From: Candidatus Heimdallarchaeota archaeon
GTDB lineage: Archaea > Asgardarchaeota > Heimdallarchaeia > JABLTI01
Direction of reading: 5' to 3'
Length of the DNA: 30,077 nt
Assembly (NCBI GenBank): GCA_019894765.1
Contig: JAGXNT010000102.1
Coordinates: 1 to 30,077, forward strand
Of the stretch, positions 8,816-16,937 are shown piece by piece. A model generated the notes under the pieces. That model worked only from the letters and a program-made list of their open reading frames with translations. It ran no database searches and was not told the DNA's origin. The translations under genes and the position numbers were made by a program. Within the stretch, counting starts at the first letter, position 1. Each line of letters opens with the position of its first letter.

Positions 8816-9862
8816 TCATTTCCTCCTTCTTTTTCTTTTGGTTATTTTTTCTAGTTTTTCTTGTTCGGCTTGCTTTACTTTCTTCCTTTCTTCTTCCAAT
8901 TTTACTTCTAATTCTTTTTCATGTTTCGCTAACCACATCAAAGTAATGTCTTCAATTGAAATTCCCGATGTTTTGAAATCAATGAATCCTCCCCACTCAA
9001 TTATTTTATCATGGATATCTGTAGCCTCAGCACGACTTCCAGCGAAAAATCTGCACATTCCACCAATCATTTCATATCTATGCCAGATTTTTTCTGCAAT
9101 CTTTTCTGTCATTCGATCCTTAGGGATAACCATAATATCGTACATGTAATTGAATTCATTTTGCAATTTTGTTACGTCGACCATACCTTGAACTGTTCCA
9201 CCTAATGCAATAAGCAAGATTTTGTCACAGAGCTGATCCACTACATCAGGGGAATGATCAACTAAAACGAGCGTTCGTTCTTTTCCTTGTTTTTCAAGGA
9301 AGTCTAGAACAATTTGCTTTCTCCTAAAATCGATGCCACTTGTGGGTTCATCTGCGAATAGAATTGCGGGGTTTTTTTGTAAGCCAACGCATAATCTGGT
9401 TATTGCTTTTTGTCCTTCACTAAATGTTTCAATTTTAGTGTTCCATAGATGGTCAAGCTGTAATTCCTCAATGAAATCCTTGGCTAATGCCATGTCACCA
9501 TTTGTAACTTTGACAAAGAAATCTAAGGTTTGTTTTAGAGTTAGTTTTTTCTGAAAATCCATAGCTGGAGATACAAAGCTAATAAGTTTTCTAACTTCCT
9601 TCATCTCATCAACAATATCGTACCCACAAATTTGCGCATCTCCTCCATCAGGTGAATAAATCGTCGAGAGTGTTTTTAAAAGAGTAGTTTTTCCTGATCC
9701 ATTCGGACCTAGTAAAGCTAACGATAATCCTTTTGGCAAGTCAAAGGTAATGCCATCGAGTACTCTTCTTTTCGCAAAAGGATCCTTCGATCGTGCTTTA
9801 AAGAGTCCTCCCATTGGAAATTCCTTGATTAACCCATCCGACTGTATTATATGATCAACCAT
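8816..9862 (-). CDS. ABC transporter ATP-binding protein
   Basis: A 348-residue ABC ATPase: Walker A GPNGSGKTT (52-60), Q-loop region around 98-104, a signature-like FSEGQ (147-151) in place of LSGGQ, Walker B ILFADEP (D171/E172), D-loop SGID and H-loop H203 (LVDHSPD). After ~residue 235 comes a C-terminal extension ending in a very basic tail (KRKRRRK). GGTGA lies 7 bases before the ATG, supporting the start. The permease gene is 11 bp upstream on the same strand, so the pair forms an ABC-2-type exporter cassette (drug, lipid or polysaccharide class). The cargo cannot be told from sequence. Confidence 0.92.
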   Translation of the reverse strand: MVDHIIQSDGLIKEFPMGGLFKARSKDPFAKRRVLDGITFDLPKGLSLALLGPNGSGKTTLLKTLSTIYSPDGGDAQICGYDIVDEMKEVRKLISFVSPAMDFQKKLTLKQTLDFFVKVTNGDMALAKDFIEELQLDHLWNTKIETFSEGQKAITRLCVGLQKNPAILFADEPTSGIDFRRKQIVLDFLEKQGKERTLVLVDHSPDVVDQLCDKILLIALGGTVQGMVDVTKLQNEFNYMYDIMVIPKDRMTEKIAEKIWHRYEMIGGMCRFFAGSRAEATDIHDKIIEWGGFIDFKTSGISIEDITLMWLAKHEKELEVKLEEERKKVKQAEQEKLEKITKRKRRRK

Positions 9863-9873
9863 TTTGACTTCAC

Positions 9874-10803
9874 CTAATAAAATTCTATAGTACCTCTCCT
9901 TCTTGCGACCTTAGTCATCCATCCTACAAAGAAGTATGCAGCAACGAGGAATACTAAACATACTCCTAAATTAATCAAAAGAATGTATCCATAGGATATT
10001 CCTCCAAAAGTTCCTCCTCCTTCTATTAAAGCCATATCTGGGAATCTTGCTGCAGTATTGTGTTCGACCAGATACTTTCGAAAAGCGAATTGCCCCGAAA
10101 CTACTGGAAAACAGACCAATAATACTGGGAGCCACCAAGCACCCATTCCTGAAAATGTTTCAACCATGAAGAAGTAACCTCCAACAATGCGAACCAAATA
10201 CAGCATGATACGAACAATAGTTGTGGTTTGTTTTACAAGTAAGGTTATTGATCCCATGAAAAAACTAATACTCATCATGAAAAGGTAGCTGAGAAAAACT
10301 AATGGAATTAGCATAAAGAATTCATTGGCAGTATGTGGAAGTAGATTTACTCCTTCATTTTTCACGAGTGCGAAAGTTGGAATGGTAGTAACAAGAAAGA
10401 TAACAAAAAACTTCAGACTTGAGGAGATGTACCTTCCAACCATAATGCCTAATGAGTCAACATTGTTGGTGATCAAGTAACCCATGGTGCCCCTAGCACA
10501 CTCTTCTCTCAAGCAAAAAGCGGTTTCCTCATAATTTCCGGTAAACATCGTCCAGAAAGCAGAGGAAGATAACAGGAAAAGTGAAAATGAATAAGTTGGA
10601 GCAAAATCACCTGTTCCTTGCCCAACTGACAAACCAAGAAAACCATATGCAACAAGATTAGTGATGGTCCATACCAGCTGAATAACAATATCAGATTTAT
10701 ATTGCCAGTCAGTTATCAGACTTCTTTTTACGCCTGCTATAGTTACATTATACATAGAAGACAATGTTTTTTCCGCTTTCGTATCTCCTTTGAACACACT
10801 CAT
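9874..10803 (-). CDS. ABC-2 type transporter permease
   Basis: About 309 residues with roughly six hydrophobic segments in the ABC-2 permease pattern: a cytosolic N-terminus, then membrane segments beginning near WTITNLVAYGFLGL, and a last one near ILLINLGVCLVFLVAAYFF. EEC..GTMGYLITNNVDSLGIMVGRY resembles the cytosolic coupling segment of ABC-2 permeases. The frame is open from GTG 10812, but ATG 10803 is preferred because GTGAT sits just upstream at a suitable spacing. It is the first gene of a two-gene unit with the ATPase. Export is the usual direction in this family. Confidence 0.88.
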   Translation of the reverse strand: MSVFKGDTKAEKTLSSMYNVTIAGVKRSLITDWQYKSDIVIQLVWTITNLVAYGFLGLSVGQGTGDFAPTYSFSLFLLSSSAFWTMFTGNYEETAFCLREECARGTMGYLITNNVDSLGIMVGRYISSSLKFFVIFLVTTIPTFALVKNEGVNLLPHTANEFFMLIPLVFLSYLFMMSISFFMGSITLLVKQTTTIVRIMLYLVRIVGGYFFMVETFSGMGAWWLPVLLVCFPVVSGQFAFRKYLVEHNTAARFPDMALIEGGGTFGGISYGYILLINLGVCLVFLVAAYFFVGWMTKVARRRGTIEFY

Positions 10804-10920
10804 GCAAATCACATAGTACCTTTAATTTGTAGACTTTCACTTAATATTGTGAATTGCTCTTACAAATAAGGTAATCGAAGAAAAAAAAGTTTGTGTAAAA
10901 GAGATAAAGACTAGAATGGT

Positions 10921-11361
10921 TTACCACTCTTCGTCATAGTCCTCTGAATCCCATTCTCCATCATCAGAAGATGCCGTCCAGGCTTCTTCTTCATCATCTA
11001 ACCAAAGCTCTTCATCAGATACCAATTCAATGGGTTTTTTAGTTTCCTTTTTTGTTGTCTTAGGAGATTTTGTTTTCTTTTCTCCTTTTTCAAGCCTTTC
11101 CTTAGTTTTTTCAGCAGCTGCTTTTGCTTTCTGTTTCTTTGCTTCTGGAGTTATCCAGCTAACTTTAACAGCGAATTCCCCACCATTTTTGGTTGAAACA
11201 TAATCTATCGTACAATTCAATTCTGGTTGCTTGATATCTACCTCAAATTCAGAACCTTGCCAAATGATATCAGGTATATTTTCATCTAAGGAATCGGAGA
11301 GCATCATAAATAGCTCAACTAGTGCTTCTTTGTCTGCTTTTTTTGTTAGCGAGTATTTCAT
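10921..11361 (-). CDS. Small protein with a beta-rich N-terminal domain and an acidic tail
   Basis: 146 residues. Residues 1-75 read as a helix followed by strands (WQGSEFEVDIKQPELNCTIDY, GGEFAVKVSWITPEA). This recalls the amphi-Trp-type domain, but the match is by eye and weak. Residues 75-110 are lysine/alanine-rich and probably helical, and the last ~35 are strongly acidic with repeated Trp (EELWLDDEEEAW, GEWDSEDYDEEW). An acidic, Trp-containing tail suggests protein binding, perhaps to a basic partner. AAAGGA lies upstream of the ATG. It is 109 bp from the ABC permease, in the same direction, and may be independently transcribed. Confidence 0.7.
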   Translation of the reverse strand: MKYSLTKKADKEALVELFMMLSDSLDENIPDIIWQGSEFEVDIKQPELNCTIDYVSTKNGGEFAVKVSWITPEAKKQKAKAAAEKTKERLEKGEKKTKSPKTTKKETKKPIELVSDEELWLDDEEEAWTASSDDGEWDSEDYDEEW

Positions 11362-11520
11362 GTTTACCCAATCCTTTCTGACTAGCTTTTTCTAGAGAGA
11401 TGCTTTATTACAGAGCTTTTTGTTGTTTTCTGTAATTAAAACTTTACCATTGACATCCTATTATAACAATATATTAATTTTTTATGTATATTTAAGACAG
11501 TATAAAAATGAAGAAAATCT

Positions 11521-11563
11521 ATATTTAAACAGTCATACTAAGTATATATAGAATACTTGAGGT
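11521..11563 (+). promoter_or_regulatory. TATA-like boxes and Shine-Dalgarno of the 11571 gene
   Basis: ATATTTAAAC at 11521-11530 is a good archaeal TATA-like box, and AGTATATATA at 11541-11550 is a second. GAGGT at 11559-11563, 7 bases before ATG 11571, shows that the message has a leader, which favours the upstream box. Confidence 0.5.
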
Positions 11564-11570
11564 TTTAGTT

Positions 11571-12818
11571 ATGGAAGACGCAGAAAAGATTTACAGTTCT
11601 TTAGAACTAGCTTGTGATGAAGGAGAAATTTCAACAGTAGAAGAATGTATCCAAGAATTGGATGGATTGACAAAGGATAACAAAGAAGCGAGCAAATATT
11701 ATTCTCAGGCTATTGTAAAGGCTCTCGAAACTTTTCAAGGAAAATTCTCTTCTTTAAAATTAAAGAAATACATAGCAAGAGTTGAAGAGCTTGTCAAGAA
11801 TGATCCCAATGATGAATCTGTTGTTAATAATTATGCTAAAGCACTTCGTTCCTCTTTACTAGCAATGAGCTCAAAAGGGCAACCAGATGCAATGATGGAT
11901 ATAATTACTAACCTAGAGTTATTAGCTAATAAAAATCCTGAAAACATAACAATTCATGAGGAATTATCTGAAGCTTCTACAGAAATCGCTAATTACTGGA
12001 AAAAGAGAGGCGATTTCAAAGCATTGCGGGATCGAACCAAAAAGTTTCGAGAACTTGCTGAAAAGTTTCCCGATAATGAAAAAATAAAACTTAATTTATC
12101 AAAATCATTAATTTTAGAAATTGATAGCTCAAATAAACGAGATATTGCGAAAATCGACACAATACTGTTAGAAATTCAGGGATTATCTGAAGCTTCACCT
12201 ACAAACATCGGTTTGCAATTGGAGTGGGTTCATGCATACAGAACTGCCATGGATAGAGGGTATGAAAAACCAGAAGATGCGAAAAGATGGCTTGAATCTA
12301 TGAAAAAGATCGCCCAAGATAAGAAAGATACAGCCTTTAAAGTTGAACTCGCGAAAGGTTACTTGAATGCAATTGCAAACTTGGGACAGGAAAACCGGGA
12401 TGAATTAGGAAATCATCTTGAAGAGCTGGAAATGCTTGCAGACACTACAAAAGACAGTCTTGAGTTGCAGACAATTTATGCGCAAAGTCTCATAACTTCA
12501 TTACAAATCATAGGTATTAGCGATTTAAAGGAAACAGCTGAAGTAATAGATGAATTGAAAGAACTAGTTGAAGCTTATCCAAAAAATAATGCCATATTGA
12601 AAACATATGTTGATTCCTTAATTGGAATCATTGGTTTGTTAGCACAAGAACAAAGAGCAACAGATATCGTACCATTTCTGAGTCAATTCGAAGCCTTAGA
12701 TAAGAAATACCCAGATGATGAGTTTATCCAAAAAACCTATGACCAACTTATGGATACTTTAGAAATGATTGGTTTCAAGAAGACAAAAAAGAAGAAACCA
12801 AGAATAGATTATATGTGA
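11571..12818 (+). CDS. TPR-like helical repeat protein, unknown role
   Basis: 415 residues, almost entirely alpha-helical. Roughly 34-45-residue units recur in which a pair of helices ends in a short turn with Asn/Pro: PNDESVVNNYAKAL, PENITIHEELSEA, FPDNEKIKLNLSKSL, SPTNIGLQLEWVHAY, YPKNNAILKTYVDSL, YPDDEFIQKTYDQL. This spacing and the repeated NP/PxN-helix pattern are typical of tetratricopeptide-like scaffolds. No signal peptide and no catalytic motif. The C-terminus is basic (FKKTKKKKPR). The next gene starts one base after its stop, so the two are very likely translationally coupled. Probably a scaffold for the two following proteins. Confidence 0.75.
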   Translation: MEDAEKIYSSLELACDEGEISTVEECIQELDGLTKDNKEASKYYSQAIVKALETFQGKFSSLKLKKYIARVEELVKNDPNDESVVNNYAKALRSSLLAMSSKGQPDAMMDIITNLELLANKNPENITIHEELSEASTEIANYWKKRGDFKALRDRTKKFRELAEKFPDNEKIKLNLSKSLILEIDSSNKRDIAKIDTILLEIQGLSEASPTNIGLQLEWVHAYRTAMDRGYEKPEDAKRWLESMKKIAQDKKDTAFKVELAKGYLNAIANLGQENRDELGNHLEELEMLADTTKDSLELQTIYAQSLITSLQIIGISDLKETAEVIDELKELVEAYPKNNAILKTYVDSLIGIIGLLAQEQRATDIVPFLSQFEALDKKYPDDEFIQKTYDQLMDTLEMIGFKKTKKKKPRIDYM

Positions 12819-12819
12819 A

Positions 12820-13038
12820 ATGAAGGTGATTTCCCTGACTGAAAAAGATGATAGATTACCTCCCATTGAAAGAGAAAAACTTCGCAAAGGATTTGAAGAA
12901 AACATCCAGGAAAATGATGAATTAGATGAACTTGAGAAGAACATCTTGGAGAAAGAAAAAGAATTAGATGACGCTTATTCTAAATATCTACACACTTTAT
13001 CTAAAATGGAAGAGAAAGCAAGGGAAGTAAAGCGATAA
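12820..13038 (+). CDS. Small coiled-coil protein
   Basis: 72 residues. After a short N-terminal segment (LTEKDDRLPPIER), residues ~19-72 form one charged helix with heptad-like spacing of Leu/Ile (DELDELEKNILEKEKELDDAY). The ATG lies one base after the upstream TGA, and the next gene starts about 45 bp downstream, so it sits in a three-gene unit. I do not recognise a family. Its size and shape suit a dimerising adaptor. Confidence 0.65.
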   Translation: MKVISLTEKDDRLPPIEREKLRKGFEENIQENDELDELEKNILEKEKELDDAYSKYLHTLSKMEEKAREVKR

Positions 13039-13082
13039 ATATTCATTACGATTCTTCGTTAAAATTAGTGGAATGTTATATA

Positions 13083-13640
13083 ATGGATTATAAAGAAGTC
13101 GCTACGTATATCCTATATCAACAACTCTTTGCGGAGCCAAACTTGATCAGAGATAGAAGAAGCTTGGTCAATATTCCAGTTGAAGGGAGCGATGTAATTA
13201 TCAAGAAAATGCTGGAGTTAGTTTTAGCAGACTTACAATTGTGGGAAGATGGAAAAGAAAAAGAATTTCTCTCTAAATTAGCGAAGAAAATCGGTTTTGA
13301 TGCTAAAAGAATGATCCTAGAATTTCATATCAGATTGAAACCGGTCCCAAGAGAACAAGTCGCTAATTCCGGATTCAAATTTATGTTGGCAATCAGTGAA
13401 GTAATAAAAACTATTCATGAAGAGGCCACAAACAAAGTTGTGAAATTACTCAAGAAGAAAACAAAAAAGAAAAAAGAATTAGAAATAAAATTACAGGAAT
13501 TATCAGAACAAAACAACCTGGATTTCTCCTTATTACTGAATTTATCAATCTTGAAAGAATACGCTGAAATTATCAAAGCACCCTATCCAATAGAGATTTT
13601 CAATGAGTATTTCGAGAAAGTGATGCTACTTTTAAATTAA
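13083..13640 (+). CDS. Helical protein of unknown function
   Basis: 185 residues from ATG 13083 (MDYKEVATYIL). The frame is also open from GTG 13068, which would add five residues. The protein is helical throughout, with a basic stretch, KLLKKKTKKKKELEIKL (near 124-140), that could bind nucleic acid or an acidic partner, and a leucine-rich C-terminus (FSLLLNLSILKEY). The segment FAEPNLIRDRRSLVNIP is the most distinctive. No recognisable domain. It is the third gene in a run of three that converges on actin. Confidence 0.65.
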   Translation: MDYKEVATYILYQQLFAEPNLIRDRRSLVNIPVEGSDVIIKKMLELVLADLQLWEDGKEKEFLSKLAKKIGFDAKRMILEFHIRLKPVPREQVANSGFKFMLAISEVIKTIHEEATNKVVKLLKKKTKKKKELEIKLQELSEQNNLDFSLLLNLSILKEYAEIIKAPYPIEIFNEYFEKVMLLLN

Positions 13641-13682
13641 AAAGCGTAAATTCAAATTCATTCTAAAAAATTAAAATAGAAA

Positions 13683-13732
13683 AAGAAGTTGATACTTCTT
13701 CGCCCATCCGCATTTTTAAAAAGAAAAAAGGG
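13683..13732. terminator. Convergent terminator region between the helical-protein unit and actin
   Basis: On the minus strand the actin stop is followed by a T-rich tract (CCTTTTTTCTTTTT, about 13717-13730), the usual archaeal termination signal. On the plus strand a 7-bp stem AAGAAGT/ACTTCTT with loop TGAT (13683-13700) follows the last gene of the upstream unit. Confidence 0.45.
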
Positions 13733-13740
13733 GATGATGC

Positions 13741-14880
13741 TTAGAAGCATCTCAAAACAGCGCTTGGGCCGAGATCTTTGTATTCTTTCTTGGTGACCCA
13801 CATCTTTTGGAAGGTCTTCAAGCTGGAAAGGATTGAACCTCCGATCCATACAGAATATCTCCTCTCGGGAGGAGCGATGATTTTGACTTCGATTCCCTCA
13901 GGAACCTGTTCTGTTAATTCTTTGTGAAGTCTCTCCTTGAGGCCACTAAACATGGTGGAACCACCAGATAATACGATGTTCTGGTAAAGTTCACGTCTCA
14001 AGTCAACATCACACTTGTTGATTGCTTGGAAGATTGCGTCATCAAGTGATTGGGCTTCCTTACCAATTTGCTGTGGTTGGAAGAAGACTTCAGGAGCGAG
14101 GAATCGTTCAGTACCAATGGTTAAAACATTGCCGTCTGGCATTTGATATGTTTTCTCCATACCTGAAACTTTCTCAGCTAGTTGTAGTTCCTTTTCGGGA
14201 TCTAAAGCAACGTAACATAATTTCTCCTTAATATCTCGCACTATTTCGAGTTCAGCACTGCTAGTAAGTGAATATCCTTTTTGTCTGAGTAGTCGTCTAA
14301 AGTAGTTAGTGATATCTCTGCCTGCTAAGTCGATTCGGTCAATTGCATGGGTCAAAGCGAAACCTTCGTAGATAGGGACAATGTGAGTTACACCGTCACC
14401 AGAGTCAACAACTAAACCAGTTGTTCTACCGCTGGCATAAAGTGAAAGAACTGCTTGCATAGAAACATACATAGCTGGAACGTCGAAAGTCTCGAACATA
14501 ATCTCAGCCATCTTTTCGCGGTTGTGTTCAGGGTTCAAAGGTGCTTCAGTTAGAAGGATTGGGTGTTCATTTGGATTCTCACGTAAGTCATTGTAGAAAG
14601 TAAAGTGCCAGATCCTCTCCATTGCGTCCCAGTCTTCGACTGTTCCGTGCTCAATGGGATAGAGTAATCTTAAAACACCTCTTAAGTTAAGAGCTTCTTC
14701 TCCAATGTAGTATTCACGCACATAGTGTTCAACGTCAGTCATAATTGATTGGTATTTTGGATAGCCAATCAAGGTAGGAAAGACACTTCGTGGTTGGTCT
14801 TCTCCGGCATAACCATTCTTAGACAAACCAGTGCCGTTGTCGATTACTAACGCTTTCTCCTGTAATATTTCTTCGGACAT
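13741..14880 (-). CDS. Actin (Asgard, eukaryote-like)
   Basis: 379 residues aligning end to end with eukaryotic actin. Phosphate loop 1 is VIDNGTG (12-18). YPIEHG holds the His that is methylated in eukaryotes (H78, equivalent to His73). Catalytic Gln142 lies in [14 protein letters not shown], and phosphate loop 2 is DSGDGVTH (D159 equals Asp154). LDLAGRD-type ([11 protein letters not shown]), [42 protein letters not shown] and the RCF C-terminus all follow actin closely. The DNase-loop region (residues 42-58) differs and is a few residues longer. GAGGGG lies 10 bases upstream of the ATG. It is monocistronic by position. It polymerises into a cytoskeletal filament in known Asgard homologues; this is inferred here. 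Confidence 0.97.
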   Translation of the reverse strand: MSEEILQEKALVIDNGTGLSKNGYAGEDQPRSVFPTLIGYPKYQSIMTDVEHYVREYYIGEEALNLRGVLRLLYPIEHGTVEDWDAMERIWHFTFYNDLRENPNEHPILLTEAPLNPEHNREKMAEIMFETFDVPAMYVSMQAVLSLYASGRTTGLVVDSGDGVTHIVPIYEGFALTHAIDRIDLAGRDITNYFRRLLRQKGYSLTSSAELEIVRDIKEKLCYVALDPEKELQLAEKVSGMEKTYQMPDGNVLTIGTERFLAPEVFFQPQQIGKEAQSLDDAIFQAINKCDVDLRRELYQNIVLSGGSTMFSGLKERLHKELTEQVPEGIEVKIIAPPERRYSVWIGGSILSSLKTFQKMWVTKKEYKDLGPSAVLRCF

Positions 14881-14890
14881 TGTGATTTTT

Positions 14891-14957
14891 CCCCTCGAGG
14901 GACTTGTATATTTACAAGATACTTTGTAATAGAAGGTTATATCTTGGGAATATAAAT
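14891..14957 (-). promoter_or_regulatory. Actin promoter, Shine-Dalgarno and palindrome
   Basis: Reading the minus strand, ATTTATATT (about 14949-14957) is a TATA-like box some 70 bases before the ATG. GAGGGG (14891-14896) is the ribosome-binding site and forms half of the perfect palindrome CCCTCGAGGG (14892-14901), so the site could fold on itself or be a protein-binding dyad. Confidence 0.45.
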
Positions 14958-14959
14958 AA

Positions 14960-15188
14960 AACGGTTGAGGAATTTAAGAGTAACTTTCCGAGCACTTTTA
15001 TTTTGTATGTTGTAAGATTTACGACGTATTTCGTATGATATGCGATATGCTGATTCTTTTACTAGATGTACGGAGAGCACGAAAACGAAAAAAAACAAGG
15101 CAGTCAAAAGATAATTAGAAGAGAAAATTTGATAAGTTCAGAGTTCAAGACAATAGAAGAATAAAGTTACTAGCGATGATGTGAGACT
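14960..15188. other. Intergenic region between actin and the PlsY-like gene
   Basis: Within the roughly 300-base gap between these divergent genes, the only notable feature besides the actin promoter is a tandem 7-mer, GATATGC twice at 15037-15050. No small gene is convincing. A GATGATGTGAG stretch just before ATG 15189 may serve as the ribosome-binding site. Confidence 0.35.
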
Positions 15189-15950
15189 ATGAATTATTTG
15201 ATAATCCTCTGGATTGTATTTGCGTGTATAATCGCATATTTTATTGGATCCATACCATTCTCTGTATGGATAGGCAATCTCGCCACGGGAAAAGATCTTC
15301 GGGATTATAATATTGGTAATCCGGGGGGATTCAATGCTATGATTACCTATGGAGCGAAAGTAGGATTAACAATTACTTTCTTGGATATCTTCAAAGGAAC
15401 ACTCTCAATAGCATTAATTGATCAAATATTCTCCTTATCATATTTCACAGAAGGAGGAACCACCAATCTTTGGCATTCCATTGCTTGTATTCTTGGACCA
15501 GCATTCTGCATCCTTGGACACAACTATACCATTTGGTTAAAGTTCCAAGGTGGAAGAGGTCTTGGAGTTTTGATGGGAACACTACTGTACGTCAATCCAT
15601 TAGTATTTATGGTATTCATGTTCATGATTTCAATACTAACGCAAGCCTTCAAGTTACCATCAAGATTATCGAATATCATTGCAGGAATATTTGTTATACC
15701 TGCAGCATTTTTCATACCACTAAGTCCTCCATGGACAACAATTGCAGGACTATGGGTTGCTGGAGGAGCTGGTTATGCCTTCATGATCCAAGGATTCCTA
15801 ACACTACTGATGTGGGCAGCAATCTTTCACAAACACTGGTCAGGAATAGTTCACGCCTTCACAGGGAAAGAATGGAGCTTCTCAGCCCTGGAAGGACAAA
15901 AAATAACAGAGGATTTTGATACTAAAAAAGAATCAGCAGAAAAAGAATAA
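15189..15950 (+). CDS. PlsY-like glycerol-3-phosphate acyltransferase family membrane protein
   Basis: 253 residues with several membrane helices in the PlsY/YgiH (COG0344) arrangement. Conserved family blocks: FIGSIPFSVWIG (18-29), GNPGGFNA (43-50) for the usual GN-x-GA-x-N, LDIFKG (65-70), and GHNYTIWLKFQGGRGLG (110-126) for the usual GH..P.F..FKGGKG, with Lys to Gln and Lys to Arg changes. PlsY transfers acyl groups from acyl-phosphate to sn-glycerol-3-phosphate in bacteria. In an organism expected to make archaeal ether lipids, its function is open: bacterial-type lipid synthesis, or a different glycerophosphate acyl transfer. The charged C-terminus (KKESAEKE) is soluble. Membership is fairly secure; the reaction is inferred. 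Confidence 0.8.
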   Translation: MNYLIILWIVFACIIAYFIGSIPFSVWIGNLATGKDLRDYNIGNPGGFNAMITYGAKVGLTITFLDIFKGTLSIALIDQIFSLSYFTEGGTTNLWHSIACILGPAFCILGHNYTIWLKFQGGRGLGVLMGTLLYVNPLVFMVFMFMISILTQAFKLPSRLSNIIAGIFVIPAAFFIPLSPPWTTIAGLWVAGGAGYAFMIQGFLTLLMWAAIFHKHWSGIVHAFTGKEWSFSALEGQKITEDFDTKKESAEKE

Positions 15951-16030
15951 GACAAGAGAGTGTTTTATTCTTCTTATTTTTATTTGAGTGGAAAAAGAAT
16001 AATAAGAGAGAGGAGAAAATGTAAAGTATT

Positions 16031-16324
16031 ATGTCAGAAATTGCTGAAGAAGAAATGCTCATTTTTAAGATAAATAATCAGAAAGACACCTTCAAACTAC
16101 TCATACTCCTGTGGAACAGAGGACGACTGTATGGGTCCAAAATCCGGAGACTCGGAATGAATGATCGAACGCTCATCAAAGTTCGAGAAGTTTTGCATGG
16201 GTACGGCTTAATAAATCTCACCGCAATTGAAGGGTCGCGTAGACTTTATTATGACTTGACTCCAAAAGGAAAAAGAGTGGTAGAAAAATTAGTAGATTTG
16301 GAACGAGAATTAATCTCAGAATAA
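16031..16324 (+). CDS. Small winged-helix DNA-binding protein
   Basis: 97 residues with a MarR/ArsR-like winged helix. TFKLLILLWNRGRLYGSKIRRLGMND is helix 1 and helix 2, RTLIKVREVLHGYGLINL is the recognition helix, SRRLYYDLTPKGKRVVEKL is the wing and last helix. No ligand or metal site is visible. GAGAGGAGAAAA upstream is purine-rich but near an ATG-TAA, so the ribosome-binding site is uncertain. It lies 51 bp before the Nudix gene on the same strand, and may regulate its own unit. Confidence 0.8.
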   Translation: MSEIAEEEMLIFKINNQKDTFKLLILLWNRGRLYGSKIRRLGMNDRTLIKVREVLHGYGLINLTAIEGSRRLYYDLTPKGKRVVEKLVDLERELISE

Positions 16325-16375
16325 GACAAGTTACGTACTTCAGCAATAACTAATGAAATCGGTTTGTGTGTTACC

Positions 16376-16795
16376 ATGAGATTCGCAGTTGATGGAATAC
16401 TCCAAAAAGAAGGGAAAATCTTGCTCATAAGAAGAGCAGGAAACACATTTCATAACTATTGGGCGTTACCTGGAGGGATAGTCGAGGAAGGGGAAACAGT
16501 AGAGGAAGCACTTACTCGAGAGATGTTAGAGGAACTAGGAGTGGAAGTGACACTAGTAGAAATACTAGGAGTCTACTCTAAACCAAACAGAGACCCTCGA
16601 GAGCACACAATATCAGTAACATTCATTTGTGATTATGAAGGGAAACCAGAAGCAGGGGATGATGCAGCATCCTTCGGATAGTTCCCAGAAGGAATGGTGC
16701 CGGAACTAGAATTAGCATTCGATCACAAGCAAATAGTTAGGGATCACAGGAAATGGCTCAAGAAGAAAGGAACCTTTTGGTCAACCAAGAAATAG
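16376..16795 (+). CDS. Nudix hydrolase interrupted by an in-frame TAG
   Basis: From ATG 16376 the protein has a perfect Nudix box, G34-x5-E40-x7-REMLEELGV (34-56), for hydrolysis of nucleoside diphosphates linked to another group. The frame meets TAG at 16679-16681 (codon 102) after DDAASFG, then continues open for 37 codons to TAG 16793: FPEGMVPELELAFDHKQIVRD. That continuation is the expected C-terminus of ADP-ribose-pyrophosphatase-like Nudix proteins, in which a Trp/Phe-Phe-Pro block precedes a LAFDH segment, so the stop sits where an aromatic residue, probably Trp (TGG), belongs. The product would otherwise be ~139 residues. The truncated 101-residue form keeps the catalytic box. A TTG at 16364 could add four residues. 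It is a nonsense mutation, a base error or a recoded stop. Confidence 0.8.
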
Positions 16796-16937
16796 AAAAG
16801 AAATAACAAGGTTAAGAAATAATCCAAGTTTATTAGCAAAAACAAGTGATTTTTGTTTTTTCTGAGAAAAATTTTTCAAATGATAGAGATATAGTTTTTT
16901 TATAACATATAGTATTGACCCCAATAGGGAATATTGT

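Noticed and set aside
15470..15919. 149-codon frame overlapping the PlsY-like gene
   Set aside because: Another-frame shadow of a gene with conserved PlsY blocks; low-complexity, Thr/Ser/His-rich translation.
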